From assembly GCA_946618745.1 (NCBI GenBank), contig CAMOLN010000019.1, positions 1-10,033 on the forward strand: a stretch of DNA of 10,033 nucleotides. The letters are read 5' to 3'. The notes beneath the pieces were generated by a model that did not search any database, was not told where the DNA came from, and worked only from the letters and a program-made list of their open reading frames with translations. Positions 1 to 6,637 of this stretch are shown one piece after another. The DNA is from an uncultured Alphaproteobacteria bacterium (GTDB lineage: Bacteria > Pseudomonadota > Alphaproteobacteria > RF32 > CAG-239). A program made the translations under genes and the position numbers. Numbering within the stretch: the first letter of the stretch is position 1; each line of letters opens with the position of its first letter.

Positions 1-342
1 GGCAAGTGATTGCGGAAAAACTTTATGTAAACTGTCAAGGTTAAAGGGAATATTAGCCTCAATTCCGTCAATTACAGCCTTAACACGATACATAAAACGA
101 TGCCATTCGGTAAAGTTGCTTAAATAGTCCCATACTTCTTTGCTGTTAGTGTGAAAAACATGGGGTCCATATTGGTGAACCGTAATACCGGTTTCTTTAT
201 CCTTGTAATCATAGACATTGCCACCGATATGATTACGTCGGTCGATAATCAAAACTTCTTCATGCTTTTGCGAGGCCAAACGTTCTGCCAAGACAATACC
301 GGATAATCCACAACCAACAATGAGGTTCGTTACTTTGCGCAT
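1..342 (-). CDS. glf: UDP-galactopyranose mutase, N-terminal part (3' end outside window)
   Basis: This flavoenzyme converts UDP-galactopyranose to UDP-galactofuranose in the cytoplasm, the donor for Galf in surface glycans. Only the first 114 codons are present and the frame is open to the window edge. Visible are the N-terminal FAD-binding fold LIVGCGLSGIVLAERLA (residues 7-23), an acidic strand end (IID, about 32-34), the HIGGN flavin motif (about 38-42) and the family-typical YGPHVFHT (about 58-65). The ATG at 342-340 shares one base with the galE stop (TGATG), and an AAGGA Shine-Dalgarno sits just upstream inside galE, so translational coupling is likely. It is the last visible gene of a four-gene leftward operon, directly after galE, which supplies its substrate. 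I am confident of the family from the motifs; the catalytic C-terminal half cannot be checked. Confidence 0.93.
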   Translation of the reverse strand, partial: MRKVTNLIVGCGLSGIVLAERLASQKHEEVLIIDRRNHIGGNVYDYKDKETGITVHQYGPHVFHTNSKEVWDYLSNFTEWHRFMYRVKAVIDGIEANIPFNLDSLHKVFPQSLA

Positions 343-1310
343 CAATATTTCCTTTTAAGTTCCCAATTCCAAGCGGTTGAGATGATGTCTTTAATATCAG
401 TGTATTGAGGTTGCCAGCCTAAAATTTCTTTAGCTTTGGCATTGTCGGCAAAAAGATGAGCCGGATCGCCGGCGCGACGCGGAGCATATTCCACGGGGCA
501 TTTTTTGCCGCTGACTTGTTCGGCTGCGGTAATAATCTCTTTGACCGAAGTGCCGATACCGGTGCCAAGGTTGATACAACCGTTATAATTTCCCAATTTT
601 TCCAGGGCCAGACGATGAGCCACAGCTAAATCTTCAACATGAATATAGTCGCGGATGCAAGTGCCGTCCGGAGTATCATAATCAGTACCAAAAACTTGAA
701 TGATGTTGCGTTTGCCAAGAATTGTTTGTAATACCAAAGGAATTAAATGTGTTTCCGGTGAGTGACTTTCGCCGATTTTGCTGTCTTGAGAACATCCGGC
801 CGCATTAAAATATCGTAAAGCAATATGTTGCAGTCCATAGGCTCGCTCATAGTCGGCAAAAATCTGCTCAATCATCAATTTGGTGCGTCCGTAAGGATTA
901 ATCGGATTTTGCGGATGTTTTTCGTCAATCGGGGTATATTGCGGCTCGCCATAGGTGGCACAAGTGCTGGAAAAAACAATTTTTTTAACATTGTGTGCTA
1001 ACATCGTATGAAGCAGATTAGTCGTGCCGATGACGTTGTTGTAATAGTATTTTTCAGGTTCAGCTACACTTTCTCCGACATAAGCAAAGGCGGCAAAATG
1101 GATAACAGCATCAATCGGATAAAAAGTGAACAACTTATCAAGAGATAGTAAGTCCATAAGATCTGTATAGATAAAAGTGGCACGTTCGTCAACAGCTTCG
1201 CGATGGCCATAATATAAATTGTCCGCGACTATCACTTCATAGCCTTGATCAAGCAGGTGGCGAACAGTATGAGAGCCGATGTAGCCGGCACCGCCCATAA
1301 CTAAAATCAT
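342..1310 (-). CDS. galE: UDP-glucose 4-epimerase
   Basis: NAD-dependent short-chain dehydrogenase/reductase that interconverts UDP-glucose and UDP-galactose. The 322-residue protein is close to the usual length of about 330-340. It shows the Rossmann NAD motif GGAGYIGSHT (6-15), the D30-N-L end of strand two, HFAAFAYVGESV (71-82), the catalytic-serine strand SSTCATYG (114-121), the catalytic Y140-GRT-K144 pair, RYFNAAG (166-172) and the substrate-loop segment IRDYIHVEDLA (219-229). The ATG overlaps the stop of the upstream dehydrogenase by 4 bp (ATGA), with a GGGAGGT ribosome site inside that gene. The stop overlaps the glf start by one base. Position before glf fits a role in making UDP-galactose for Galf synthesis, although the enzyme could also serve galactose catabolism. 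Nothing looks truncated. Confidence 0.96.
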   Translation of the reverse strand: MILVMGGAGYIGSHTVRHLLDQGYEVIVADNLYYGHREAVDERATFIYTDLMDLLSLDKLFTFYPIDAVIHFAAFAYVGESVAEPEKYYYNNVIGTTNLLHTMLAHNVKKIVFSSTCATYGEPQYTPIDEKHPQNPINPYGRTKLMIEQIFADYERAYGLQHIALRYFNAAGCSQDSKIGESHSPETHLIPLVLQTILGKRNIIQVFGTDYDTPDGTCIRDYIHVEDLAVAHRLALEKLGNYNGCINLGTGIGTSVKEIITAAEQVSGKKCPVEYAPRRAGDPAHLFADNAKAKEILGWQPQYTDIKDIISTAWNWELKRKY

Positions 1311-2644
1311 GCAACCTCCCGCAACAGTTTTTCTTTGTTCTCAATCTTTTTGCCAATTCCTTGATATTTGAAACCGTTGGCAAGTGCTGATTCGATATTT
1401 ATCAAATTGCGGCAGTCAACAATGTTTTTGTGATGCATTAAAAGTCCGGCACGAGTTAAATCCAAACTCTTGAATTCCCCCCATTCAGTTAAAATCGCCA
1501 TGACATCAGCATCTTTTAGGCATGAATACATATCATCGGCATAGCTGATTTTGTTGCCTAAAAGGCGGCAAGCAGTACCCATAGCTTTAGGATCATAAGC
1601 AGTGATGTCGGTTTTATGTTCAAGCAAATTGTATACAATATCCATGGCCGGACTCTCGCGGCAATCATCAGTTCCGTCTTTGAAAGCTAAGCCCAATACA
1701 GCGATTTTGGGATTAGGAATATCTTTAACCGCATTGAGAATCCGTTCGGCCATTTGCTGTTTGCGTTTGGTGTTGCCGGCAATGGCCGCATTAATCAAGG
1801 TCATTTCCACATCGTTTTGGCGTGCCATATAAGACATAGCCATAGTATCTTTAGGAAAACAACTTCCGCCATAACCCGGTCCGGGGTTTAAGAAACGATT
1901 ACCAATGCGGGTATCTAACCCCATACCTTGGGCTACTTCGGTAATATCGGCACCGGTTTTTTCGCAAAAGTCAGCCATTTCGTTTATATAATGAATCTTG
2001 ATTGCTAAAAAAGCGTTAGAGGCATATTTTATGGTTTCGCTTGAACGACGTTTGACAAACAGCATGTTGGTTTTGCCTGCGAATGGTTTATAGAGCTCTT
2101 TGATTACATTGCGGGCTTTTTCAGTATTGGCACCAACAACAATGCGATCGGGGTGGAAAAAGTCATAAACGGCAAAACCTTCGCGCAAAAATTCCGGTAA
2201 AGAAACAACATCAAAATCAGCGAACGGATTTTTTTTGCTGATAAGGGCTTCGATATCATCGCCGGTACCGACCGGAACGGTTGATTTGGTTGCAACTACG
2301 GTATATCCTTGTAAATATTCGGCTAACTCGGTTGCAGCTGCGTGAATATATTTCATATCGGCTTCTTTGGTTACCGGATGCGGCGGAGTGCCAACGGCAA
2401 TAATCACTACGTCAGCCGTTTCAATACCTTCCTTCATTGAAGTGGTAAATTTAACCCTTCCCGCAGCGACATTTTTGTGAAAAAGCTCTTCCAGACCATC
2501 TTCGTAGAGAGTGATTTTGCCGGATTTTAAGGCTGCAATTTTTTGAGGATCGCGATCAATACAGGTTACTTTGTTTCCCAATTCAGCCAAACCTACTCCG
2601 GTGGGAAGTCCGACGTATCCGGTTCCGATTATTGCGACTTTCAT
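1307..2644 (-). CDS. ugd: UDP-glucose 6-dehydrogenase
   Basis: Oxidises UDP-glucose twice with NAD to give UDP-glucuronate, the branch point for UDP-xylose and other acidic sugars. With the start chosen at MKVAIIGTGYVGL the protein is 445 residues, normal for the family. Motifs in order are the NAD fold GTGYVGL (7-13), D30 at the end of the second strand, VGTPP (84-88), STVPVGT (121-127), LPEFLREG (149-156), the K-YASNAFLA helix (206-214) and the active-site loop GYGGSCFPKD (257-266) with the thioester cysteine C262. The frame stays open nine codons further upstream, but the family N-terminus begins at MKV, and an AAGGAGG ribosome site lies about nine bases before that ATG. The gene starts one base after the decarboxylase stop and overlaps galE by 4 bp, so it is mid-operon. 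A GDP-mannose dehydrogenase is less likely given the neighbours. Confidence 0.95.
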   Translation of the reverse strand: MKVAIIGTGYVGLPTGVGLAELGNKVTCIDRDPQKIAALKSGKITLYEDGLEELFHKNVAAGRVKFTTSMKEGIETADVVIIAVGTPPHPVTKEADMKYIHAAATELAEYLQGYTVVATKSTVPVGTGDDIEALISKKNPFADFDVVSLPEFLREGFAVYDFFHPDRIVVGANTEKARNVIKELYKPFAGKTNMLFVKRRSSETIKYASNAFLAIKIHYINEMADFCEKTGADITEVAQGMGLDTRIGNRFLNPGPGYGGSCFPKDTMAMSYMARQNDVEMTLINAAIAGNTKRKQQMAERILNAVKDIPNPKIAVLGLAFKDGTDDCRESPAMDIVYNLLEHKTDITAYDPKAMGTACRLLGNKISYADDMYSCLKDADVMAILTEWGEFKSLDLTRAGLLMHHKNIVDCRNLINIESALANGFKYQGIGKKIENKEKLLREVA

Positions 2645-2645
2645 T

Positions 2646-3611
2646 TTAGATGGCCTCCTTGAATAAGTCAATTTGTGTTTTGAAATAAGCTATGGTTTTA
2701 TCGAGCCCTTCATCCAGCTTTATTTTCGGTTCCCAACCTAATTCGGTTTTAGCTAAAGTAATGTCGGGACGACGCAGACAAGGATCATCGGCAGGTAAAC
2801 CGCGATATACTATTTGGGAAGAACCGCCGATTTTAGCGATTACTTTTTGAGCCAATTCTTTGATGGTGAATTCTCCGGGGTTGCCTAAATTGACAGGACC
2901 GGTAAAATCTTTGGGTGAATTCATCATGCGAATCAGACCTTCGATAAGGTCATCAACATAACAAAATGAGCGAGTTTGATTACCTTGACCATAAACAGTT
3001 AAATCTTTTCTGCTTAAGGCCTGACAAATAAAATTGGAAACGACGCGACCATCATGAGGATCCATGTTTGGTCCGTAGGTGTTAAAAATACGTACAACTT
3101 TTATGTTAACACCCTCGTGACGGTGATAATCAAAAAACAGACTTTCCGCACAACGTTTGCCTTCATCGTAACAAGAACGAATCCCAATCGGATTGACATT
3201 TCCGAGATAGGTCTCGGGTTGGGGATGAACTAACGGATTGCCATAAATTTCCGATGTTGATGTTTGTAAAATAGTGGCATGGTGTTTTTTAGCCAAATCC
3301 AGCATATTAATTGCACCGAGTACGCAGGTTTTGGTTGTTTGGATAGAATGAGAACCCTGATAAGCAGGAGGCGAAGCAGGACATGCCAGGTTGTATATTT
3401 GATCTATTTTAGTGTCATTGATTGAAAGAGGTGAACAAACATCATGCTCAATAAAACGAAAATTAGGATTATTTAATAAATCAGCGATGTTTTGTAATCT
3501 TCCGGTATAATTGTTGTCAATACAAATAACCTTGTCACCATCACTAATAAGTCGATGACATAAGTTAGAGCCTAAAAAACCTGTCCCGCCAGTTACGAGA
3601 ATACTATTCAT
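2646..3611 (-). CDS. uxs: UDP-glucuronate decarboxylase (UDP-xylose synthase)
   Basis: Extended short-chain dehydrogenase/reductase that converts UDP-glucuronate to UDP-xylose through a 4-keto intermediate with bound NAD. The protein has 321 residues, the usual size of the single-domain enzyme. It shows the NAD motif GGTGFLGS (8-15), D32-N-N at the end of strand two, CPASPPAYQ (77-85), STSEIYG (118-124), the signature [17 protein letters not shown] (137-153) containing the Y148xxxK152 pair, [10 protein letters not shown] (174-183) and RSFCYVDDL (214-222). The CPASPP and RSCYDEGKR stretches separate this group from dTDP-glucose dehydratases and from GalE. It is the first gene of the leftward operon, with AGAGGT before its ATG and a candidate TATAAT promoter about 40 bases upstream. 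It consumes the product of the next gene, so the two form a complete route from UDP-glucose to UDP-xylose. Confidence 0.92.
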   Translation of the reverse strand: MNSILVTGGTGFLGSNLCHRLISDGDKVICIDNNYTGRLQNIADLLNNPNFRFIEHDVCSPLSINDTKIDQIYNLACPASPPAYQGSHSIQTTKTCVLGAINMLDLAKKHHATILQTSTSEIYGNPLVHPQPETYLGNVNPIGIRSCYDEGKRCAESLFFDYHRHEGVNIKVVRIFNTYGPNMDPHDGRVVSNFICQALSRKDLTVYGQGNQTRSFCYVDDLIEGLIRMMNSPKDFTGPVNLGNPGEFTIKELAQKVIAKIGGSSQIVYRGLPADDPCLRRPDITLAKTELGWEPKIKLDEGLDKTIAYFKTQIDLFKEAI

Positions 3612-3647
3612 TTGATACCTCTGTTTTCGAATTTTTCAAGTTTAGTT

Positions 3648-3676
3648 ATTATATCGTTTATTATCGGAGTCAATAA
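3648..3676 (-). promoter_or_regulatory. Candidate promoter of the nucleotide-sugar operon
   Basis: Read on the minus strand, a perfect TATAAT (3653-3648) lies 17 bases after TTATTG (3676-3671). A better -35 match, TTGACT (3673-3668), overlaps it but leaves only 14 bases of spacer. Transcription would start about 30 bases before the uxs ATG. The call rests on consensus matching by eye. Confidence 0.45.
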
Positions 3677-3765
3677 GTTTTTTTTGCAACAGGAACATTT
3701 TATTAAATAAAGTAAAATTTGTGAAAAAATGCTTGCAATTTTGTAAAGATATGTTTAAAAAGCGT

Positions 3766-3794
3766 TTGAGAATCGATGAAACGATTTTCATAAC
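3766..3794 (+). promoter_or_regulatory. Candidate rpsB promoter
   Basis: TTGAGA (3766-3771, five of six consensus bases) is followed after 17 bases by CATAAC (3789-3794, four of six). It predicts a leader of roughly 115-120 bases before the rpsB ATG. An 8-bp inverted repeat with one wobble pair (3768-3775 with 3782-3789, 6-base loop) fills the spacer. Another weak pair, TTGTGA with TGTAAA, lies about 50 bases upstream. The choice between them is uncertain. Confidence 0.4.
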
Positions 3795-3805
3795 ATTAAT
3801 TCACA

Positions 3806-3887
3806 CGCGGATTTTTAGCGGAATTAGGATTTTTATTTTTAATTTCGTTTCGGTGCTTGGAACTTTCAAGTTTTAGCAGAATCCGCG
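3806..3887 (+). promoter_or_regulatory. Possible structured 5' leader of rpsB
   Basis: CGCGGATT (3806-3813) and AATCCGCG (3880-3887) are perfect reverse complements 66 bases apart in an otherwise AT-rich untranslated region. They could close a multi-part RNA domain that contains at least one small inner hairpin (CTTG 3857-3860 with CAAG 3867-3870, approximate). The right arm ends on a GGAGG (3887-3891) that is not placed to serve the real start codon. Ribosomal protein S2 is known to regulate its own messenger through the leader in other proteobacteria. That this leader does so is inference. Confidence 0.4.
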
Positions 3888-3919
3888 GAGGTTTAACCGA
3901 AAAAGAAGGATATAAAAAC

Positions 3920-4738
3920 ATGACTCTTCCTACATTTACTCTGCGCCAGATGATTGAAGCCGGCGTTCACTTTGGTCACCACGCTCGTCGTTGGAATCCG
4001 AAAATGGCAGCTTATATTTATGGCAAAAGAGATAATATTCACATTATTGATTTGCAAAAGACTTATCCGATGCTTTATCAGGCAATGGCTACAACCAAAG
4101 AGATTGCAGCTCAAGGCGGTAAGGTTTTGTTTGTTGCAACCAAGCGTCAGGCTCAGGATATCATTAAAGAAAATGCCGAACGTTGCGGACAGTATTATGT
4201 TAACCAACGTTGGTTGGGCGGTATGTTGACTAACTGGAAAACAGTTCACAAGTCAATTACCCGTTTGGTAAAACTTAATGATATGTTTGAGAAAGGCGAT
4301 TTGGCCGGTTATACCAAAAAAGAATTGCAAGGTATGAGAAAAGAACAGGAAAAATTGAATCTGGAATTGGGCGGCATCATGAATATGGGCGGTCAGCCGG
4401 ATTTGTTGTTTGTTATTGATACCTGCAAAGAATCTTTGGCAATTAAAGAAGCTAAGAAGTTGGGTATTCCGGTTATCGGTATTTGTGATACTAACTCTGA
4501 TCCTGAGGCGGTTGACTTACCGGTTCCCGGTAATGATGATGCAATCAGAGCTATTCAATTTTATTCCGAGATGATTTCTGCCTCGGTATTGGATGGTATG
4601 CAGGCACAGATTGCCGCTCAAGGTGTCAAAGTTGAAGAAATGGTTGAAGAAATAGCCGCTGAGAAGAAAGATGCTCCTAAAGCTCCGCGCAAGAGAGCAA
4701 CTAAAAAAACAGCTGATAAAAAAGAAAAAGCTGAATAA
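3920..4738 (+). CDS. rpsB: 30S ribosomal protein S2 (uS2)
   Basis: Primary ribosomal protein that binds late on the 30S subunit, near the mRNA exit platform, and is needed for S1 docking in proteobacteria. The 272-residue product shows the conserved N-terminus FTLRQMIEAGVHFGHHARRW, then NPKMAAYIYGKR, NIHIIDLQKT, VLFVATKRQA, QYYVNQRWLGGMLTNWKT, the coiled-coil hairpin around LQGMRKEQEKLNLELGG, PDLLFVIDT, and GIPVIGICDTNSDPEAVDLP with IPGNDDA-like VPGNDDAIRA. A Lys/Ala-rich tail of about 40 residues follows the conserved core, as in several alphaproteobacteria. A TTG at 3857 extends the frame by 21 codons, but the family begins at MTLP. AAGGA before the ATG supports the shorter start. The gene is followed by tsf, the classic order. 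Confidence 0.98.
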   Translation: MTLPTFTLRQMIEAGVHFGHHARRWNPKMAAYIYGKRDNIHIIDLQKTYPMLYQAMATTKEIAAQGGKVLFVATKRQAQDIIKENAERCGQYYVNQRWLGGMLTNWKTVHKSITRLVKLNDMFEKGDLAGYTKKELQGMRKEQEKLNLELGGIMNMGGQPDLLFVIDTCKESLAIKEAKKLGIPVIGICDTNSDPEAVDLPVPGNDDAIRAIQFYSEMISASVLDGMQAQIAAQGVKVEEMVEEIAAEKKDAPKAPRKRATKKTADKKEKAE

Positions 4739-4761
4739 TTTTCAGGCTATTTGAGCGAATG

Positions 4762-4785
4762 AGGGCGGTGTTGCGCCGCCCTTTA
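4762..4785 (+). terminator. GC-rich hairpin between rpsB and tsf
   Basis: AGGGCGG (4762-4768) pairs perfectly with CCGCCCT (4776-4782). A G-T wobble and one more G-C pair extend the stem to nine pairs around a 3-base loop. The following run, TTTATT, is short and broken. It is therefore probably a leaky terminator or RNA-processing/stability element that sets the rpsB to tsf ratio, not a full stop, because tsf begins 33 bases later without an obvious promoter of its own. Confidence 0.6.
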
Positions 4786-4818
4786 TTAAAATTAAATATT
4801 TTTAAGGGTTTATAGAAG

Positions 4819-5745
4819 ATGACAGAGATTACTGCTGCTTTAGTTAAAGAGTTGAGAGAAGCTACCAGTGCCGGTATGCTTGATTGTAAAAAAGCTTTGG
4901 TTGAGACCAATGGCAATTTTGAAGAAGCTGTTGATTGGTTGAGAAAAAAAGGTTTGGCAACTGCGGCTAAAAAAGCCAGTCGTATTGCTGCCGAAGGTTT
5001 GGTTTCGATTTATGTCGAGGGAAATAAAGGTGCAATAGCCGAAGTTAACTCAGAGACTGACTTTGTTGCTAAGAATGAAATTTTCCAAGAATATGTTGCC
5101 GATGCAGCTAAAGTTGCTTTGATGGCTGCCGGTGAAGTTTGTGATATGAAGACTTTTCATTGTCCGAAATGCAATAAGACTTTTGAGGAGCGTTTGACCG
5201 ATATGATTGCCAAAATCGGCGAGAATATGAATTTGCGTCGTGCGGCAATGATTCAGGTTAATGAAGGTGTAGTTGCTTCGTATTTACACAATTGCTGTGG
5301 CGAAAATATCGGTAAAATCGGTGTTTTGGTTGCTCTAGAGTCAAAAGCCGACAAAGCGAAACTGTTAGAATTGGGCAAACATATTGCCATGCATATTGCG
5401 GCTTCTGCTCCGATTGCTTTGAATATTGCTTCGGTTGATCCGGCGGCGGTTGAGCACGAAAAATCAATTTTTGCCGAACAGGCTAAAGCTTCGGGCAAAC
5501 CGGAAAATATCATCGAGAAGATGGTTGAAGGTCGTGTTCGCAAGTTTTATGATGAGGTTGTTTTGGAAGAACAGGCTTATATTATGGATCCGGACAAGAA
5601 AGTTAAGCAAGTTATTGCTGATGCCGAAAAAGAATTGGGTGCCGAGATCAAATTGACCAATTATGTTCGTTTCAAATTGGGTGAAGGTTTGCAAAAGAAA
5701 GAAGAAGACTTTGCAGCGGAAGTCGCAGCTCAGTTGAAGAAATAA
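4819..5745 (+). CDS. tsf: Translation elongation factor Ts
   Basis: Guanine-nucleotide exchange factor that recycles EF-Tu-GDP to EF-Tu-GTP in the cytoplasm. The 308-residue protein has the usual layout. An N-terminal UBA-like domain carries LREATSAGMLDCKKAL (12-27), then comes the EF-Tu-contacting TDFVAKN motif (80-86), the first core subdomain with LTDMIAKIGENMNLRRAA (126-143), and the second core with VASYLHN and GKIGVLVALES (165-175). A C-terminal module lies around 200-308. ATG 4819 gives the family N-terminus, with AAGGG some ten bases upstream. Oddity: the core contains HCPKCNK (114-120) and HNCC (157-160), and many homologues have no cysteines at these places. The gene follows rpsB and ends at a strong terminator. 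Confidence 0.97.
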   Translation: MTEITAALVKELREATSAGMLDCKKALVETNGNFEEAVDWLRKKGLATAAKKASRIAAEGLVSIYVEGNKGAIAEVNSETDFVAKNEIFQEYVADAAKVALMAAGEVCDMKTFHCPKCNKTFEERLTDMIAKIGENMNLRRAAMIQVNEGVVASYLHNCCGENIGKIGVLVALESKADKAKLLELGKHIAMHIAASAPIALNIASVDPAAVEHEKSIFAEQAKASGKPENIIEKMVEGRVRKFYDEVVLEEQAYIMDPDKKVKQVIADAEKELGAEIKLTNYVRFKLGEGLQKKEEDFAAEVAAQLKK

Positions 5746-5761
5746 GCAAATCATATAAGAT

Positions 5762-5799
5762 AAAAGCGGTTAAGCAGAAATACTTAGCCGCTTTTTTTT
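5762..5799. terminator. Bidirectional rho-independent terminator between convergent genes
   Basis: AAAAGCGGTTAAG (5762-5774) pairs with CTTAGCCGCTTTT (5783-5795) through 13 positions including one G-T wobble, with an 8-base loop. On the plus strand a run of eight T (5792-5799) follows, ending tsf transcription. On the minus strand the stem lies directly after the TAA of the deaminase gene and is trailed by TTTTATCTTA, so it can stop both transcripts. Confidence 0.88.
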
Positions 5800-6271
5800 A
5801 TTTTTTGGTATATTCAAGCACACTGTCGTTAACAAAAACCAATTCCACACCGGCTTGGGCGAACATTTCTTCGGATTCCTGTCCGGCATGGTATTTGTTT
5901 TCGGCGATAACTTTTTTGATGCCTGAAGATATTAAAAGCATGGCACAGGTGCGGCAAGGTGTCATTCCTACATAAATAGTAGCACCGTCAATAGCGACTC
6001 CGCGTTTAGCAGCTTGACAAATGGCATTTTGTTCGGCGTGAACGGTGCGAATACAATGGTCATGCAATTTGCCGTCGGCTTCATAAGAGGCGCGGATTAA
6101 ATGTCCGACATCATCACAATGAGGAAGACCGGACGGAGCTCCGGCATAGCCGGTGCATAAGATATGATTGTCTTTAACAATGACGCAAGCACATTGGCCA
6201 CGGTCGCAAGTTGAGCGTTTTTGCAACGCATGCATTACTTCTAAAAAATATTCATCCCAGGTTGGTCGCAT
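5798..6271 (-). CDS. Deoxycytidylate deaminase-family protein
   Basis: Zinc-dependent cytidine/deoxycytidylate deaminase fold; this subgroup deaminates dCMP to dUMP, feeding thymidylate synthesis. The 157-residue length fits the dCMP deaminase/ComEB group. Motifs are the N-terminal RPTWDEYFLEVM (2-13), STCDRGQCACVIVKDNHIL (20-38), TGYAGAPSGLPHC (40-52), the catalytic HAEQNAI (78-84; zinc-binding His and proton-shuttling Glu) and PCRTCA (105-110; two zinc-binding Cys). Extra Cys/His residues near 22-29, 52 and 71-73 could hold the second, structural zinc known in some family members. An AAGGAG ribosome site lies six bases before the ATG. It converges on tsf and shares its terminator; a TTGACA-type promoter lies upstream. 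The substrate is inferred from the family; a nucleoside or other nucleotide deaminase is possible. Confidence 0.88.
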   Translation of the reverse strand: MRPTWDEYFLEVMHALQKRSTCDRGQCACVIVKDNHILCTGYAGAPSGLPHCDDVGHLIRASYEADGKLHDHCIRTVHAEQNAICQAAKRGVAIDGATIYVGMTPCRTCAMLLISSGIKKVIAENKYHAGQESEEMFAQAGVELVFVNDSVLEYTKK

Positions 6272-6310
6272 GGCAGTCTCCTTTTTTTTGCAGATAAAAC
6301 ATTTGTCAAA

Positions 6311-6340
6311 AGTTTAACAGAGTGTAGATTTTATTGTCAA
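6311..6340 (-). promoter_or_regulatory. Candidate promoter of the deaminase gene
   Basis: On the minus strand a perfect TTGACA (6340-6335) is followed after 18 bases by TAAACT (6316-6311), or after 17 by TTAAAC. Transcription would begin roughly 30-35 bases before the ATG at 6271. The -10 match is only moderate. Confidence 0.42.
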
Positions 6341-6388
6341 GGATTCATTAAATTTATATATAAAGGTAATAAAAAAATATTTTTTTTG

Positions 6389-6416
6389 TTGACAAAGGTA
6401 AAAACATACATATATC
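6389..6416 (+). promoter_or_regulatory. Candidate promoter of the small membrane-peptide gene
   Basis: A perfect TTGACA (6389-6394) lies 16 bases before TATATC (6411-6416); TATCCT (6413-6418) at 18 bases is an alternative -10. The surrounding A/T tracts (runs of A at 6371-6377 and T at 6380-6387) could act as an UP-like element. It would start transcription about 25 bases before the small gene and faces away from the deaminase promoter 49 bases to the left. Confidence 0.55.
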
Positions 6417-6451
6417 CTAATTGAGTCATTTAAGCGACGAAAGGTTTTTTT

Positions 6452-6565
6452 ATGGTTGCAAGTCAATATAACAAGTTTATTGTTCCGGCTGCTTATTATA
6501 TAAGCGGTTTGGGTTTGGCTTGCATTATTTTCAGCTTTATTTTTTACTTGATTATCAGCCTCTGA
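6452..6565 (+). CDS. Small single-pass membrane protein, 37 residues
   Basis: I do not recognise this peptide. Translation gives MVASQYNKFIVPA (1-13) and then an uninterrupted hydrophobic stretch from about residue 11 to the end, finishing FYLIISL. It is long enough for one membrane helix, with the single lysine K8 on the N-terminal side. There is no cleavable signal-peptide pattern and almost no soluble part. Support for its being real comes from a TTGACA promoter upstream, an AAAGG ribosome site seven T's before the ATG, a clean TGA, and a strong terminator 24 bases later, so the gene forms a complete one-gene transcription unit. It could be an accessory subunit of a membrane complex, a toxin-like peptide, or a leader peptide for the gene at 6670. 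Homology and translation are untested. Confidence 0.6.
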   Translation: MVASQYNKFIVPAAYYISGLGLACIIFSFIFYLIISL

Positions 6566-6588
6566 GCATTTTTATAATTCCGTTGTTG

Positions 6589-6637
6589 CGGTGATGTGGG
6601 TGCTCAGGGGGTGAGCACCGACACATTACCGTTTTTT
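6589..6637 (+). terminator. Strong rho-independent terminator after the small gene
   Basis: CGGTGATGTG (6589-6598) pairs with CACATTACCG (6622-6631) with one G-T wobble. GGTGCTCA (6599-6606) pairs perfectly with TGAGCACC (6612-6619). A 2-base bulge (6620-6621) separates the two stems, the loop is five G's, and six T's (6632-6637) follow. This is an 18-pair stem with a T-run, a textbook intrinsic terminator. It lies only 33 bases before the next start codon, so it could also act as an attenuator for the amidoligase operon. Confidence 0.85.

Noticed and set aside
2645..2671. Upstream start adding nine residues to UDP-glucose 6-dehydrogenase
   Set aside because: The dehydrogenase family starts at MKVAIIGTGYVGL; AAGGAGG is correctly spaced for that ATG, and the extension would overlap the preceding gene.
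3857..3919. TTG-initiated 21-codon N-terminal extension of ribosomal protein S2
   Set aside because: The S2 family begins at MTLPTFTLRQ, a ribosome site precedes ATG 3920, and the extension overlaps the proposed leader stem.
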